A stretch of DNA of 64,000 bases from positions 372,001 through 436,000 of the forward strand of contig NZ_JAMOHZ010000005.1 of the NCBI RefSeq assembly GCF_024448715.1. The letters run 5' to 3'. How positions within the stretch are numbered: the first letter of the stretch is position 1; the number at the start of each line of letters is the position of its first letter. The stretch comes from Stutzerimonas stutzeri (GTDB lineage Bacteria > Pseudomonadota > Gammaproteobacteria > Pseudomonadales > Pseudomonadaceae). The translations under genes and the position numbers were made by a program. The notes beneath the pieces were generated by a model. That model had not been told where the DNA came from. It saw only the letters and a list, made by a program, of their open reading frames with translations, and made no database searches. Below are positions 18,868 to 28,486 of the stretch, one piece after another.

Positions 18868-19662
18868 CTAGATCTTCAGGTCGAAGGCGTCACCGTCGTG
18901 ATACGCCGGGAATTTGCTGCGGAACGCGGCCAGATCCCGAGCGCGTAGCGTGGTGCGGAATACGCCATCGGCATCGCCCGCCTCCAGCAGCGGATCACCC
19001 AGATAATCCAGCACCTGACTGTCGCCGCTATAGGGGTAGCCCTTGCCATCCTCGCCGACGCGGTTCACCGCCGCGACATAGCAGATATTTTCGATGGCGC
19101 GGGCCGGCAACAAGCGGTTCCAGGCGTTGCGTCGCGCTGCGGGCCAGTTGGCGGTATAGAGCAGCAGATCGGTATCGTGCGCATCGCGGCTCCACACCGG
19201 AAAGCGCAGGTCGTAGCAGATCAATGGCCGCACGTGCCAGCCCTTGAGCTCGAATAGCGCCTGTTGGTCGCCCGCGGTGTAATGCTTGTGCTCGCCAGCC
19301 ATACGGAACAGGTGACGCTTGTCGTAATGCGAAATCTTTCCGTTCGGACGCGCCCAGAGCAAACGGTTGCGGTGAGTGCCGTCTGCGGCCTCGATGATTA
19401 CGCTGCCGGTGATTACTGCGTCCATGCGTGCCGCCTGCTCTCGCAGCCAGACATAGGTCGGGCCTTCCTCGGGTTCCGCGAGATCCTCGGAGCTCATCGA
19501 AAACGCTGTGGTGAACATTTCCGGGAGCACGATCAGGTCGGCACCGCGGGCCCGCTCCAACAGGTCGACGAAGCGTTCGCGATTGGCGGTGGCGTCCTGC
19601 CAGACGAGGCTGGTCTGGATCAGCGCCAGTTCGAGATCAGGCAAATCGTTCAGATCGCGCAT
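18868..19662 (-). CDS. Omega-amidase / carbon-nitrogen hydrolase (YafV-like)
   Basis: 264-residue cytosolic nitrilase-superfamily amidase. The catalytic triad is visible: Glu48 (VLPEMF), Lys115 (HYDKRHLF) and Cys149 (LICYDLRFP). The family member YafV hydrolyses 2-oxoglutaramate and 2-oxosuccinamate, the dangerous keto products of glutamine or asparagine transamination. Its ATG lies inside the last codons of the upstream aminotransferase (13-base overlap), so translation is coupled. This fits a glutamine transaminase/omega-amidase pair that makes transamination irreversible. I start at MRDLNDLPDLEL; a longer frame to 19797 would overlap the aminotransferase much more. Confidence 0.9.
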   Translation of the reverse strand: MRDLNDLPDLELALIQTSLVWQDATANRERFVDLLERARGADLIVLPEMFTTAFSMSSEDLAEPEEGPTYVWLREQAARMDAVITGSVIIEAADGTHRNRLLWARPNGKISHYDKRHLFRMAGEHKHYTAGDQQALFELKGWHVRPLICYDLRFPVWSRDAHDTDLLLYTANWPAARRNAWNRLLPARAIENICYVAAVNRVGEDGKGYPYSGDSQVLDYLGDPLLEAGDADGVFRTTLRARDLAAFRSKFPAYHDGDAFDLKI

Positions 19663-20798
19663 AGTCGTTCTGCTGCCTGGCGCAGCGTCTCCTCTCGTTT
19701 GGCGAAGCAGAAACGGACCAGCCGCAACTCTGCAGGAGGCGTTTGGTAGAACACCGATATCGGTATGCTCGCCACACCGTGCTCGCGAGTCAGCCATTCG
19801 GCCATAGCGACATCGTCGAGATCCGGGCGAATCGCCGAATAATCAGCCAGCTGAAAATAAGTCCCTGCCGCGCGGGTAAAGCGAAAACGCGAGTCGACCA
19901 GCAGATCGCAGAACAGATCGCGCTTGGTCTGATAGAACGCCGGCAACTCGCTGAGATGCTCGGGATGCGCCGCCATGAAGTCGGCCAGCGCCCACTGCAG
20001 CGGCGTGACGCCGGTGAAGCTGACGTACTGATGGACCTTGCGCAGTTCGCTGCTGAGCGCGGGCGGCGCTATCACATACCCGGTTTTCCAGCCGGTGACG
20101 TGGTAGGTCTTGCCGAACGAGCTGACGACGAAGGCGCGCTGATATAGCTCCTCGTGCCGCAACACGCTGGCATGCTCGCGACCGTCGAACACAAGATGTT
20201 CGTAGACTTCGTCGCTGAGAAGATAGATGTTTCGGTCGCGGATCAGGCTCGCCAGACGATCCAGGTCGTCCATGTCGATCAGCGCACCGCTGGGGTTGTG
20301 CGGTGTGTTCAGTACGATCATTCGGGTGCGAGGCGTGATCGCTTCAGCCAGCTTTTGCCAGTCGATGGAAAAATCGGGGAGGCTCAGCGGCTGATGTATG
20401 CAGACCCCACCGGCCAGTTCCACGGCGGGCTCGTAGCTGTCATAACAAGGATCGAAGACGATGACCTCGTCACCCGGGCGAATGACCGCGTGGACCGCAC
20501 AGAAGATTGCCTGGGTCGCACCGGGGGTGATAGTGACTTCGGCGTCGGCACTGACCTGACGGCCGTAGAGCGCCGCAACCTTTATCGCCACCTGCTCGCG
20601 CAGCGCCGGCAAGCCGGTCATTGGTGCGTACTGGTTGTGCCCGGCCATGACATGCTGCGCCACGGCGTCGCGCAGCGCCTCAGGCCCGTCGAAGTCCGGA
20701 AAACCCTGGGACAAATTCAGCGCACCGGTCTGGGTCGCCAGCTGCGACATGGTGGTGAAAATAGTGGTGCCGACGTTCGGGAGTTTGCTGGTGATCAT
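19650..20798 (-). CDS. PLP-dependent aminotransferase, methionine/glutamine type (YbdL-like)
   Basis: 382-residue class I/II aminotransferase. Seen: substrate-side NLSQGFPDFDGPE (28-40), NTPHNPSGAL (164-173), DEVYE (196-200) and the PLP-binding Lys230 in SSFGKTYHVTGWKTGY. The N-terminal motif and overall order match E. coli YbdL (methionine aminotransferase) and mammalian glutamine transaminase K. It regenerates methionine from 2-oxo-4-methylthiobutyrate with glutamine as likely amino donor, after which the overlapping omega-amidase removes the 2-oxoglutaramate. Upstream lies a family A repeat and then der. Confidence 0.9.
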   Translation of the reverse strand: MITSKLPNVGTTIFTTMSQLATQTGALNLSQGFPDFDGPEALRDAVAQHVMAGHNQYAPMTGLPALREQVAIKVAALYGRQVSADAEVTITPGATQAIFCAVHAVIRPGDEVIVFDPCYDSYEPAVELAGGVCIHQPLSLPDFSIDWQKLAEAITPRTRMIVLNTPHNPSGALIDMDDLDRLASLIRDRNIYLLSDEVYEHLVFDGREHASVLRHEELYQRAFVVSSFGKTYHVTGWKTGYVIAPPALSSELRKVHQYVSFTGVTPLQWALADFMAAHPEHLSELPAFYQTKRDLFCDLLVDSRFRFTRAAGTYFQLADYSAIRPDLDDVAMAEWLTREHGVASIPISVFYQTPPAELRLVRFCFAKREETLRQAAERLCAI

Positions 20799-20817
20799 TT
20801 GGTCTCGCTCAAAGCAA

Positions 20818-20882
20818 GAAGCTTGAAGTTGAAGCTAGAAGCTCATGCAAGACGACTTCCAGCTTATGGCTTCAAACTTCGG
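20818..20882. repeat. Intergenic inverted repeat of GAAGCT units (family A, second copy)
   Basis: Left arm GAAGCTTGAAGTTGAAGC and on (20818-20844) faces its imperfect complement GACTTCCAGCTTATGG and on (20853-20882), around a centre ATGCAAGAC. Arms and centre resemble the element between guaB and guaA. The right arm reaches the 3' edge of der. Confidence 0.65.
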
Positions 20883-20883
20883 G

Positions 20884-22368
20884 CTATCGTTTGTCCCTGC
20901 GCTTCTTCTCGGCCTTCTTGTGGTGCGACATGAGGCGACGTTTCTTGTTCACTTGGCGATCGGTGAGGGTGTTCTTCTTGCCCTCGTAGGGGTTTTCCCC
21001 GCCCTTGTACTCAATGCGAATTGGGGTACCGACTAGCTTCAGGACACGCCGGTAAGTGTTTTCCAGGTAACGTGTATAGGACTTGGGTATCGAGTCGACC
21101 TGGTTACCGTGGATCACGATCAGCGGTGGGTTGGCGCCCCCCAGGTGTGCATAACGCAGTTTGATACGGCGGCTGGCAACCATCGGTGGCGCGTGCTCGC
21201 GAACAGCGTCCTCAAGGATCTGGGTCAGGCGGCTGGTTGGCCAGCGAGTGACGGCCGAGGTGAACGATGCCTGTACCGACTTGTAGAGGTTGCCAACGCC
21301 GGTGCCGTGCTTGGCGGAGATGAAATGGATGTCAGCGAACTCGACGAAGAACAGCCGGCGCTCCAGCTCGGTCTTCACATAGTCGCGCTCGCTCGGCTCC
21401 ATGCCGTCCCACTTGTTCAGCGCAATCACCAGCGCCCGGCCACTCTCAAGCACGAAGCCAAGCAGATTCAGGTCGTGCTCCACCACGCCTTCACGAGCAT
21501 CCATGACGAAGATGACTACGTTGGAGTCCTGGATCGCCTGCAGTGTCTTGACCACCGAAAACTTTTCTACCGCTTCGAAGATCTTGCCGCGACGGCGAAC
21601 ACCTGCAGTGTCGATCAGGGTGTACTTCTCGTCATCGCGCTCGAAGGGGATATAGATGCTGTCACGCGTCGTGCCGGCCTGATCGTAAACGATGACCCGC
21701 TCCTCGCCGAGCATGCGGTTAACCAGGGTCGACTTGCCCACATTGGGGCGCCCGATGATGGCGATCTTGATGCCATCCTTCTCGCTCGGGCCGGGAATGC
21801 GCTTGAGCTCCTGGCCTTCGGCAACCGTCTCGCCCTCTTCGCCCTCGCCTTCAGTTTCTGGCTCTTCTGCGTTGTCTTTGGGGAAGGTCCCGAGCGCCTG
21901 CTCCAGCATATGGCTGATGCCGCGACCATGGGCAGCGGCGATCGGCAGCGCATCGCCAAGCCCCAGCGGGCTGAATTCGGCGCGGGCAATGTCTGGATCG
22001 ATGCTGTCGACCTTGTTAGCCACCAAGAAGTGGCGCTTGTTCATTTTGCGCAGGTGCTCGGCGATCATCTGATCGCCTGGCGTCATGCCGGCGCGCGCAT
22101 CGACCATGAACATCACAGCATCAGCTTCCTGCATGGCTTGCAGGGATTGTTCAGCCATTTTGGCGTCGATACCCTGCTCGTCACCTGTCAAACCGCCGGT
22201 GTCGATGACGATGTAGGTGCGGCCTTGCCATTTGGCCTCGCCATACTGGCGGTCGCGGGTCAGACCAGCGTATTCCGCAACGATGGCATCACGGCTCTTG
22301 GTCAGACGGTTGAACAGGGTCGATTTACCGACGTTCGGGCGGCCCACCAGGGCGATTACGGGAACCAT
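20884..22368 (-). CDS. der: Ribosome-assembly GTPase Der (EngA)
   Basis: Essential GTPase with two tandem G domains that helps 50S subunit maturation. 494 residues, normal length. G domain 1: [14 protein letters not shown] (about 9-22), DTGGL, NKVD. G domain 2: [14 protein letters not shown] (about 203-216), DTAGV, NKWD. The C-terminal KH-like domain (about 380-465) ends in a strongly basic tail ([20 protein letters not shown]) suited to rRNA contact. An acidic Glu/Gly-rich linker separates the domains. Start at [14 protein letters not shown]; four extra codons to 22380 are possible. It follows bamB but a terminator lies between. Confidence 0.97.
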   Translation of the reverse strand: MVPVIALVGRPNVGKSTLFNRLTKSRDAIVAEYAGLTRDRQYGEAKWQGRTYIVIDTGGLTGDEQGIDAKMAEQSLQAMQEADAVMFMVDARAGMTPGDQMIAEHLRKMNKRHFLVANKVDSIDPDIARAEFSPLGLGDALPIAAAHGRGISHMLEQALGTFPKDNAEEPETEGEGEEGETVAEGQELKRIPGPSEKDGIKIAIIGRPNVGKSTLVNRMLGEERVIVYDQAGTTRDSIYIPFERDDEKYTLIDTAGVRRRGKIFEAVEKFSVVKTLQAIQDSNVVIFVMDAREGVVEHDLNLLGFVLESGRALVIALNKWDGMEPSERDYVKTELERRLFFVEFADIHFISAKHGTGVGNLYKSVQASFTSAVTRWPTSRLTQILEDAVREHAPPMVASRRIKLRYAHLGGANPPLIVIHGNQVDSIPKSYTRYLENTYRRVLKLVGTPIRIEYKGGENPYEGKKNTLTDRQVNKKRRLMSHHKKAEKKRRDKR

Positions 22369-22399
22369 ACGGCTCTCCACTGCGATATTTCAGAAAACA

Positions 22400-22429
22400 C
22401 GAAGGCCGCTGCAGGGCAGCGGCCAACTA
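22400..22429 (-). terminator. Intrinsic terminator after bamB, ahead of der
   Basis: Perfect 9-base stem GGCCGCTGC/GCAGCGGCC (22404-22412/22416-22424) with a 3-base loop; on the minus strand it is followed by TTCGTGTTTTC. It lies in the 110-base gap between bamB and der, so read-through or a separate der promoter is implied. Confidence 0.65.
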
Positions 22430-22478
22430 TATTAAGCGTTCCGCCGAAGCGGAACAGCAGACGGATAACCTGAAGTGT

Positions 22479-23627
22479 TCAGTCCGCCTGGCGAATGGTC
22501 AATGCGACCAGCTTGCCATCGTTACCGTAGGCGTACAGCCAGTCACCCTCGACCACAGGGCGGGCACGTACCCCAGCGCTGTCGATGCGGGTCCGGGCGA
22601 CGAAACGGCCATCGACCTGGCTCAGCAGATGCAAATAGCCCTCTTTGTCTCCAACCGCTACGTAGCTGGAAAATACTGCCGGAGCGGAAAGTTCGCGGCG
22701 AGCCAGCGCGTCGTTGCTCCACAGAACAGTCGTCGACCGCTCATCAATTCCAGTAACCGTGCCATTAGCCTGGCTAACGTAAACGCTGCCATAACCCAGG
22801 GCTACGCCAGATGAAGTCGAAGCGTCGCGTTGCCAGAGAATCCGGCCGCTTTCCAGGTCCAGCGCGGCGGCACGCCCCTGGAAGGAGGCGACATACAAGG
22901 TCCCGCCCGACAGTAGCAGACCACCATCGATATCAACGACGCGCTCAAGCTCGGAACGCCCTTGTGGGATAGCTACACGTTGTTCCCACACCGGCAATCC
23001 ACGGCTGGTATCCAGCGCGACCACCTTGCCGCTGGAGAGCCCGGCAACTGCCAGTTGATTGGTCAGTAACGGCGCCCCGGTACCACGCAGGGTGAGCACG
23101 GCAGGAGAGCTTTCGTAGCTCCAGCGCTGCTCGCCAGTATCGATCTCCAATGCGATAACCCGGTCATCCTGGGTCTGAACAACCACTACGTCGCCATTGA
23201 CGGCAGGAGCGGCGAGAACCTCGCTGCTTACCTGGGTGCGCCACCGCTCTTCACCGGTCGAGACGTCCAGCGCCAGTACTTCGCCACCCAGGGTGCCGAC
23301 GAGGACCAGACCGTAGCCAGCGCCAACGGCACCGGAAATTGCCACGTCCAGGTCTGTCTTCCAGTTAACGTCGCCGGTGAGACGATCCATGGCAACCACC
23401 AGCCCTTCGACGTCGGCAGCGAATATCTCGTTGCCGTAGACGACTGGCGCCAGGAGGTTGTAGGTCTCGCCCTGGCCTTCGCCGATAGAGCGACTCCACT
23501 CCTTGCTCAGTTCGATTTCCGCGTCGAACTTGACCAGTTCGGCCGGCTCGGGTTCTTTCTTATCGTTGCTGCTGCACCCTGCAGCCAGGACGGCCAGGGC
23601 CAACAGCGCGGCAATTTTCCAACGCAT
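22479..23627 (-). CDS. bamB: Outer-membrane assembly lipoprotein BamB
   Basis: Lipoprotein of the BAM complex that helps BamA fold beta-barrel proteins into the outer membrane. 382 residues. Lipoprotein signal with lipobox LAAGC (Cys18). The rest is an eight-bladed PQQ-type beta-propeller with repeated Asp/Gly-rich strands (e.g. GDVNWKTDLD, GEERWRTQVS, GEQRWSYESS, GRILWQRDAS). Start at MRWKIAALLA is preferred because the signal peptide begins there; six upstream codons overlap yfgM. Gap to yfgM is 4 bases, so they are coupled. Confidence 0.96.
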   Translation of the reverse strand: MRWKIAALLALAVLAAGCSSNDKKEPEPAELVKFDAEIELSKEWSRSIGEGQGETYNLLAPVVYGNEIFAADVEGLVVAMDRLTGDVNWKTDLDVAISGAVGAGYGLVLVGTLGGEVLALDVSTGEERWRTQVSSEVLAAPAVNGDVVVVQTQDDRVIALEIDTGEQRWSYESSPAVLTLRGTGAPLLTNQLAVAGLSSGKVVALDTSRGLPVWEQRVAIPQGRSELERVVDIDGGLLLSGGTLYVASFQGRAAALDLESGRILWQRDASTSSGVALGYGSVYVSQANGTVTGIDERSTTVLWSNDALARRELSAPAVFSSYVAVGDKEGYLHLLSQVDGRFVARTRIDSAGVRARPVVEGDWLYAYGNDGKLVALTIRQAD

Positions 23628-23631
23628 CAAT

Positions 23632-24273
23632 TCACGCCTCTCCACGAGCCAGATCGTCCAGTTTCAGCTGCAGACCGCCGATGGCGGCATCCTGTGACAG
23701 CGACTCTTTTGCCTTGGAATAGGCTGTGTGGGCCTCGTCATTGCGCCCTAACTTGACCAACAGATCGCCACGCAGCTCTTCACGACTGGCGGCAAATGCC
23801 TCCGCGGCCTCGCCATCAAGCAGCGCAAGCGCAGCATCGGCCTTATCCTGTGCGGCCAGTACACGGGCAAGACGCTGACGGGCAAGCTCTTCGAGCGTCT
23901 TGTCGGCGGGCTTGTCCAGCACCGCCTGCAGTTCGGCAGCCGCGTCATCGAGGCGCCCAGATTCCACCGCCACCTTGGCTACGAAAAGGTTGCCGTACTG
24001 CGCGTAGTGCGACCCCGCGAATTCCGTTTGCAACAAATTGCCCAGGCGCGAAACCTCAGCGTTATCCACCCCGCCTTCAGCCAAGGCAGCATTCAGTAAC
24101 TGCTGATAAACCGCCGAGGCGCTCTGAGCCTGATTGAGCTGATGCTTCTGCCAGAACTGCCAGCCAAACACCAATACCAGAGCGAGTGCGCCTCCCAGCA
24201 GCAGCGGCTTGCCGTTGCGCTGCCACCACTCTTTAACTTGCGCCAGCTGTTCTTCTTCGGTACCCGAGGTCAC
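23632..24273 (-). CDS. yfgM: YfgM-type membrane-anchored TPR protein (SecYEG-associated)
   Basis: 213 residues: a short cytoplasmic N-terminus, one transmembrane helix (about 22-40, PLLLGGALALVLVFGWQFW), then periplasmic tetratricopeptide-like helices (about 50-210, alanine/leucine/glutamate-rich). The family member YfgM is an ancillary SecYEG subunit linking translocation to periplasmic chaperones. The position between hisS and bamB is the conserved gammaproteobacterial one, supporting a role in envelope protein delivery. Confidence 0.93.
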   Translation of the reverse strand: MTSGTEEEQLAQVKEWWQRNGKPLLLGGALALVLVFGWQFWQKHQLNQAQSASAVYQQLLNAALAEGGVDNAEVSRLGNLLQTEFAGSHYAQYGNLFVAKVAVESGRLDDAAAELQAVLDKPADKTLEELARQRLARVLAAQDKADAALALLDGEAAEAFAASREELRGDLLVKLGRNDEAHTAYSKAKESLSQDAAIGGLQLKLDDLARGEA

Positions 24274-24312
24274 ACTGTCACTCCTTTCATTCGCTGAATT
24301 CAGACCCGTCGA

Positions 24313-25596
24313 TCAAGCCAGACAGGCAGCCAGACGCTCGGGCAGAGCATCCCAGGCAATGCTTTGTTGTTCGCTGTCGTCTCGCAGCGGCTTGCAACCT
24401 ACCACGCGCCCGGCCAGTTCGTCGTCACCCAGAATCAGTGCGAAGCGCGCACCGCTCTTATCAGCCTTCTTGAATTGGCTTTTGAAGCTGCCACCGCCTG
24501 CATTGAGCAACAGGCGCAGGCCCGGCAATTCATCACGAAGTCGTTCGGCCAGTGCTAGCGCCGCCAGCTCAGCCTCTTCGCCGAAGGCACAAATGAACGC
24601 ATGGGCAGGTTGATTAAGCGCCTCGGGGATAAGTTCGAGCGTTTCCAGCAGCAGTACCAGACGCTCGATGCCCATCGCGAAACCGACGCCCGGCGTCGGC
24701 TTGCCTCCGAACTGGCTGACCAACCCGTCGTAGCGCCCACCGGCGCATACCGTGCCTTGCGAGCCCAGCTTATCGGTCACCCACTCGAACACGGTGCGCC
24801 CGTAGTAATCCAGGCCACGAACGAGCTTCGGATTGATCTGATAGGCGATCCCGGCCGCTTCGAGACGGGCCTTGAGGCCTTCGAAATGCGCGCGCGATTC
24901 ATCGTCCAGATAGTCATGCAATGTCGGCGCATCGACCAGCAGCGCCTGGGTCTGGGCATTCTTGCTATCGAGGATGCGCAGGGGGTTGCTGGTCAGTCGG
25001 CGCTGGCTGTCTTCGTCAAGTTGTTCGAAATGCTGTCGCAGATACGCCACCAGCGCGTCCCGATAGGTCGCGCGCGCCTCGCTGGAGCCCAGGCTGTTCA
25101 ACTGCAGCGTGACCGCATCGGACATGCCGAGCTTCTTCCAAAGACGGGCCGTCAGAACGATCAGCTCGGCATCGACATCCGGCCCCGGCTGGTTGAAGGC
25201 TTCCACACCGATCTGGTGAAACTGACGATAGCGACCTTTTTGAGGCTTCTCGTAGCGGAACATTGGGCCGCTATACCAGAGCTTCTGCACCTGGCCGCCT
25301 CCGGTCATTCCATGCTCCAACACGGCACGGACACAACCGGCCGTACCTTCGGGGCGCAGCGTCAATGACTCCTCGTTACGGTCGAGAAAGGTGTACATCT
25401 CCTTGTCGACCACATCGGTGCCCTCGCCGATACCACGGGCGAACAGATCAGTGAACTCAAGGATTGGCAGGCGGATCTCGCTGTAGCCGTAGCTATCGAG
25501 CAACTGAGCGAAAGTGGTTTCTAGATAGCGCCAGACCGGCGTCTGTGCCGGCAGAATGTCGTTCATGCCACGAATGGCTTGCAGGGACTTGCTCAA
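24313..25596 (-). CDS. hisS: Histidyl-tRNA synthetase
   Basis: Class II aminoacyl-tRNA synthetase charging tRNA-His in the cytosol. 427 residues, normal. Motif 2 region [25 protein letters not shown] lies near 105-129. The histidine-specific loops [15 protein letters not shown] (about 258-272) and [13 protein letters not shown] (about 285-297) are intact, as is motif 3 ([11 protein letters not shown]). The C-terminal anticodon-binding domain covers about 330-427. It starts 13 bases after ispG, so the genes form one transcript. Confidence 0.98.
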   Translation of the reverse strand: MSKSLQAIRGMNDILPAQTPVWRYLETTFAQLLDSYGYSEIRLPILEFTDLFARGIGEGTDVVDKEMYTFLDRNEESLTLRPEGTAGCVRAVLEHGMTGGGQVQKLWYSGPMFRYEKPQKGRYRQFHQIGVEAFNQPGPDVDAELIVLTARLWKKLGMSDAVTLQLNSLGSSEARATYRDALVAYLRQHFEQLDEDSQRRLTSNPLRILDSKNAQTQALLVDAPTLHDYLDDESRAHFEGLKARLEAAGIAYQINPKLVRGLDYYGRTVFEWVTDKLGSQGTVCAGGRYDGLVSQFGGKPTPGVGFAMGIERLVLLLETLELIPEALNQPAHAFICAFGEEAELAALALAERLRDELPGLRLLLNAGGGSFKSQFKKADKSGARFALILGDDELAGRVVGCKPLRDDSEQQSIAWDALPERLAACLA

Positions 25597-25609
25597 TTCG
25601 GCTCCTTAA

Positions 25610-26722
25610 TCAGCTACGCACGATGAGCGCGGCATCGGTCTCGGCTTTCTCGGCGGCCTTGCGACGAATCAGCTGCTCCAATTCGTTTACCAGATTTTCA
25701 TTGTTCAGCTTCTGCGCAGGCTTGCCGTCGATGTAGATCAGGTTGTTCGGGGTGCCGCCGGTCAAGCCAACATGTGCTTCCTTGGCCTCGCCCGGTCCGT
25801 TGACGACACAGCCGATCACGGCAACGTCCAATGGCACTAGCAGGTCTTCGAGTCGCCCCTCGAGCTCGTTCATGGTTTTCACCACATCGAAGTTTTGTCG
25901 CGAGCAGCTTGGGCAGGCGATGAAATTGATCCCGCGCGAACGCAGGCGAAGGGACTTGAGGATATCGAAACCGACCTTGATCTCTTCCACCGGGTCGGCG
26001 GCCAGAGAAATGCGAATGGTGTCGCCGATGCCCTCGGCAAGCAACATGCCCAGCCCCACCGCCGATTTCACTGTGCCCGAACGCAAACCACCGGCCTCGG
26101 TGATACCCAGATGCAACGGCTGCTCGATCTTGTCCGCCAGCAGCCGATACGCGGCCACAGCCATGAACACATCGGATGCCTTCACGCTGACCTTGAAATC
26201 CGGAAAATTCAGCCGATCGAGATGCTCGACATGACGCAAAGCGGATTCCACCAGCGCCTCGGGCGTCGGTTCGCCGTACTTTTTTTGTAGATCCTTTTCC
26301 AACGAGCCTGCATTCACGCCAATGCGGATCGGAATACCGCGGTCACGCGCAGCTTCGACCACCGCACGAACACGATCCTCACGGCCGATATTGCCTGGAT
26401 TGATACGCAGGCAATCAACGCCAAGCTCGGCTACGCGTAGCGCAATCTGATAGTCGAAGTGGATGTCGGCCACCAGCGGCAGACCGACACGCTGCTTGAT
26501 CTTGCCAAATGCCTCGGCTGCCTCCATCGAGGGCACCGACACCCGGACGATATCGGCACCGGCATCTTGCAGTCGCTGGATCTGCGCGACAGTCGCGTCG
26601 ACATCACAGGTTTCGGTATTGGTCATGCTCTGTACGGCGATAGGCGCATCGCCGCCGACCGGCACATTGCCCACCCAGATCTTGCGAGAGTGGCGACGCT
26701 TGATAGGAGACTCACTATGCAT
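25610..26722 (-). CDS. ispG: (E)-4-hydroxy-3-methylbut-2-enyl-diphosphate synthase IspG
   Basis: Iron-sulfur enzyme of the MEP isoprenoid pathway, converting MEcPP to HMBPP. 370 residues. The TIM-barrel half has [10 protein letters not shown] near 81. The [4Fe-4S] domain shows the Cys ligands in [10 protein letters not shown] (about 267-276) and [20 protein letters not shown] (about 302-321). It depends on Fe-S cluster assembly, whose genes lie 4 kb upstream in the window. Two bases separate it from rodZ. Confidence 0.97.
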   Translation of the reverse strand: MHSESPIKRRHSRKIWVGNVPVGGDAPIAVQSMTNTETCDVDATVAQIQRLQDAGADIVRVSVPSMEAAEAFGKIKQRVGLPLVADIHFDYQIALRVAELGVDCLRINPGNIGREDRVRAVVEAARDRGIPIRIGVNAGSLEKDLQKKYGEPTPEALVESALRHVEHLDRLNFPDFKVSVKASDVFMAVAAYRLLADKIEQPLHLGITEAGGLRSGTVKSAVGLGMLLAEGIGDTIRISLAADPVEEIKVGFDILKSLRLRSRGINFIACPSCSRQNFDVVKTMNELEGRLEDLLVPLDVAVIGCVVNGPGEAKEAHVGLTGGTPNNLIYIDGKPAQKLNNENLVNELEQLIRRKAAEKAETDAALIVRS

Positions 26723-26724
26723 GA

Positions 26725-27717
26725 TTACTGTCCGAGCTTGAGGCGTGCGGTCTCGCCACGCGTTTTGCCAGAAAGACTGACGGCTTCGCCGTTGAAGCTG
26801 ACTTGTACTCCGGCGGCGAAACCAAGATGCAGATCCAGTGGGGTCTTGCCGACCAGGGTACGGCTGGTGCCCGCTCTGGCCAGTGCGCTGTAAAGAACTT
26901 CGCCATCGGCATCAGTTACGCGCGTCCAACAGTCGGCGGTGTAGTCCAGCGTTAATCGGCCTTCATCAGGCGCAACCGAAGCCATTTCAGCGGCCGGAGA
27001 TGCAGCCGTGGCCGGTGCCTCTGTGACCGCAATCGGCACTTCGGCTGGAGCCGCCGCGTCGCTCTGCTGTTCGGGGGCGCCCACCGTTTCCTCGGCTGCA
27101 GACGGCTCGGCCAGCGGTAACGATTCAGCCACTGCCGCGGGTGGCTCTTCCGCGCCCGCTGGCGACGTCGAATCGTTCGACTCATCGACGACAGGCTCAA
27201 CGGGCTCCTCGGTGCGATCCAGCAGATGAATCTCGGTGGTGCCGTCTGCCGCCTCGACCTCGATTCGCTCCAACGCTGTGACCGAAGGGCCCGACTGGTT
27301 GCGTGCAGATTGGTCCTGCCACCAGAAAAACGCAGCGGCGCCAACCACCAGCGTCAATACGAAGGCAAAGAAGCGCACCATGCTGCGTGAAAGGCGCACA
27401 GGTTCGTCGATGTGTCCAAGGCTGTTTACGCTGCTACCGGTAGCATCCGTGCCGGTATGATGGTCGAACTGCTGCACCAGACGATTCTGATCCAGCCCCA
27501 GCAGCTTGGCATAGGCGCGAACGTAGCCCCGGGAAAATGTATGACCAGGCAACTGACTGAAGTCACCGGCCTCAATCTGCATCAGCGAACGCTCCGACAG
27601 ATTGAGTTGCTGAGCCACTGAAGAAAGGGACCAATTCTTGCTCTCACGCGCCGCGCGAAGCGTTTCACCTGGATTGGCGAAGGCCGGGGCAGCGGCTTCA
27701 GAATGTGGCGCTATCAT
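26725..27717 (-). CDS. rodZ: Cytoskeletal protein RodZ
   Basis: Transmembrane partner of MreB needed for rod shape. 330 residues: a cytoplasmic helix-turn-helix domain (about 18-85, [20 protein letters not shown] and the motif [19 protein letters not shown]), one transmembrane helix (about 113-132, [21 protein letters not shown] without its first residue), a periplasmic disordered linker rich in Ala, Glu, Pro and Ser (about 140-245), and a C-terminal DUF4115 beta domain ([15 protein letters not shown] and following). Its ATG overlaps the pilF stop in ATGA. The HTH is used for MreB contact in this family, not DNA binding. Confidence 0.95.
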   Translation of the reverse strand: MIAPHSEAAAPAFANPGETLRAARESKNWSLSSVAQQLNLSERSLMQIEAGDFSQLPGHTFSRGYVRAYAKLLGLDQNRLVQQFDHHTGTDATGSSVNSLGHIDEPVRLSRSMVRFFAFVLTLVVGAAAFFWWQDQSARNQSGPSVTALERIEVEAADGTTEIHLLDRTEEPVEPVVDESNDSTSPAGAEEPPAAVAESLPLAEPSAAEETVGAPEQQSDAAAPAEVPIAVTEAPATAASPAAEMASVAPDEGRLTLDYTADCWTRVTDADGEVLYSALARAGTSRTLVGKTPLDLHLGFAAGVQVSFNGEAVSLSGKTRGETARLKLGQ

Positions 27718-28472
27718 CGTTGCTCCGAAAGAAACTGTTGAAATTCAGACGTACCTGGATACAGACGCTTGAGCTGCAGGCCAAGGCTCGCGGCCTGATC
27801 TCGGTCCTGATGGATATTCGCCAGACGAATGCCCAGCAGCAGACTGCGGGCATTTTGTTCGGAAAGGCTGCTGAAATTCTCGTAATAACGTTTCGCTGGG
27901 ACATATTGCTTGGCATCGTAGGCCAGCAGTGCCAGCTCGAGCAAAGCAAGGGGTTGGCGGCTATCGAGGCGCAGCGCGCGGGTAAAATAGGTTTCAGCCT
28001 GCTCACGCTGTCCAAGTTGTAAGGCAGTCATTCCCATGTTCTGGAATACTCGCGAGCGCTCGGGATACAGGTTGTCTTCGGATGCCTCGGCAAACCGATC
28101 CATGGCTTCCTGGTAGCGCTTCTGCTCGAATAGAAAACTGCCGTAGTTGTTCAGAATGCGGGCGTCTTTGCGGCTGGACAGGGCTTTTTGGAAATGCTCA
28201 TCAGCCAACCGGTTTTCCATCTCATTCTGGAACACCAGGGCCAGCGCCGCGTGCGCGTTCGCGCTGTCAGGGTCTAGCTCGAGTGCCTTGCGCAAGGGCG
28301 TCTTGGCCCGAGAAGCCTCGCCTTGCTGCAGATAGCCGATACCAAGTTGGATATAAGCATCTCGCGCCTCGTCACGGCCTTCCGAGGTACGCATGGGATT
28401 CCCGGTCCCGGTAGAAACACAACCGGCCATAAGGCCGGCCAATAGAAGCAGCAGCGCAACGCGCAAGGTCAT
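27714..28472 (-). CDS. pilF: Type IV pilus biogenesis lipoprotein PilF (PilW)
   Basis: Outer-membrane pilotin that brings the secretin PilQ to the outer membrane. 252 residues: lipoprotein signal with lipobox MAGC (Cys18), then about six TPR repeats (AYIQLGIGYLQQGEASRAKT, ANAHAALALVFQNEMENRLA, ARILNNYGSFLFEQKRYQEA and so on). GAGGGG lies 9 bases before the ATG at 28472; an in-frame ATG at 28481 would overlap that signal. It overlaps rodZ by 4 bases. Presence implies a type IV pilus in the host. Confidence 0.94.
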   Translation of the reverse strand: MTLRVALLLLLAGLMAGCVSTGTGNPMRTSEGRDEARDAYIQLGIGYLQQGEASRAKTPLRKALELDPDSANAHAALALVFQNEMENRLADEHFQKALSSRKDARILNNYGSFLFEQKRYQEAMDRFAEASEDNLYPERSRVFQNMGMTALQLGQREQAETYFTRALRLDSRQPLALLELALLAYDAKQYVPAKRYYENFSSLSEQNARSLLLGIRLANIHQDRDQAASLGLQLKRLYPGTSEFQQFLSEQR

Positions 28473-28486
28473 CAGTAGCATCCCCC

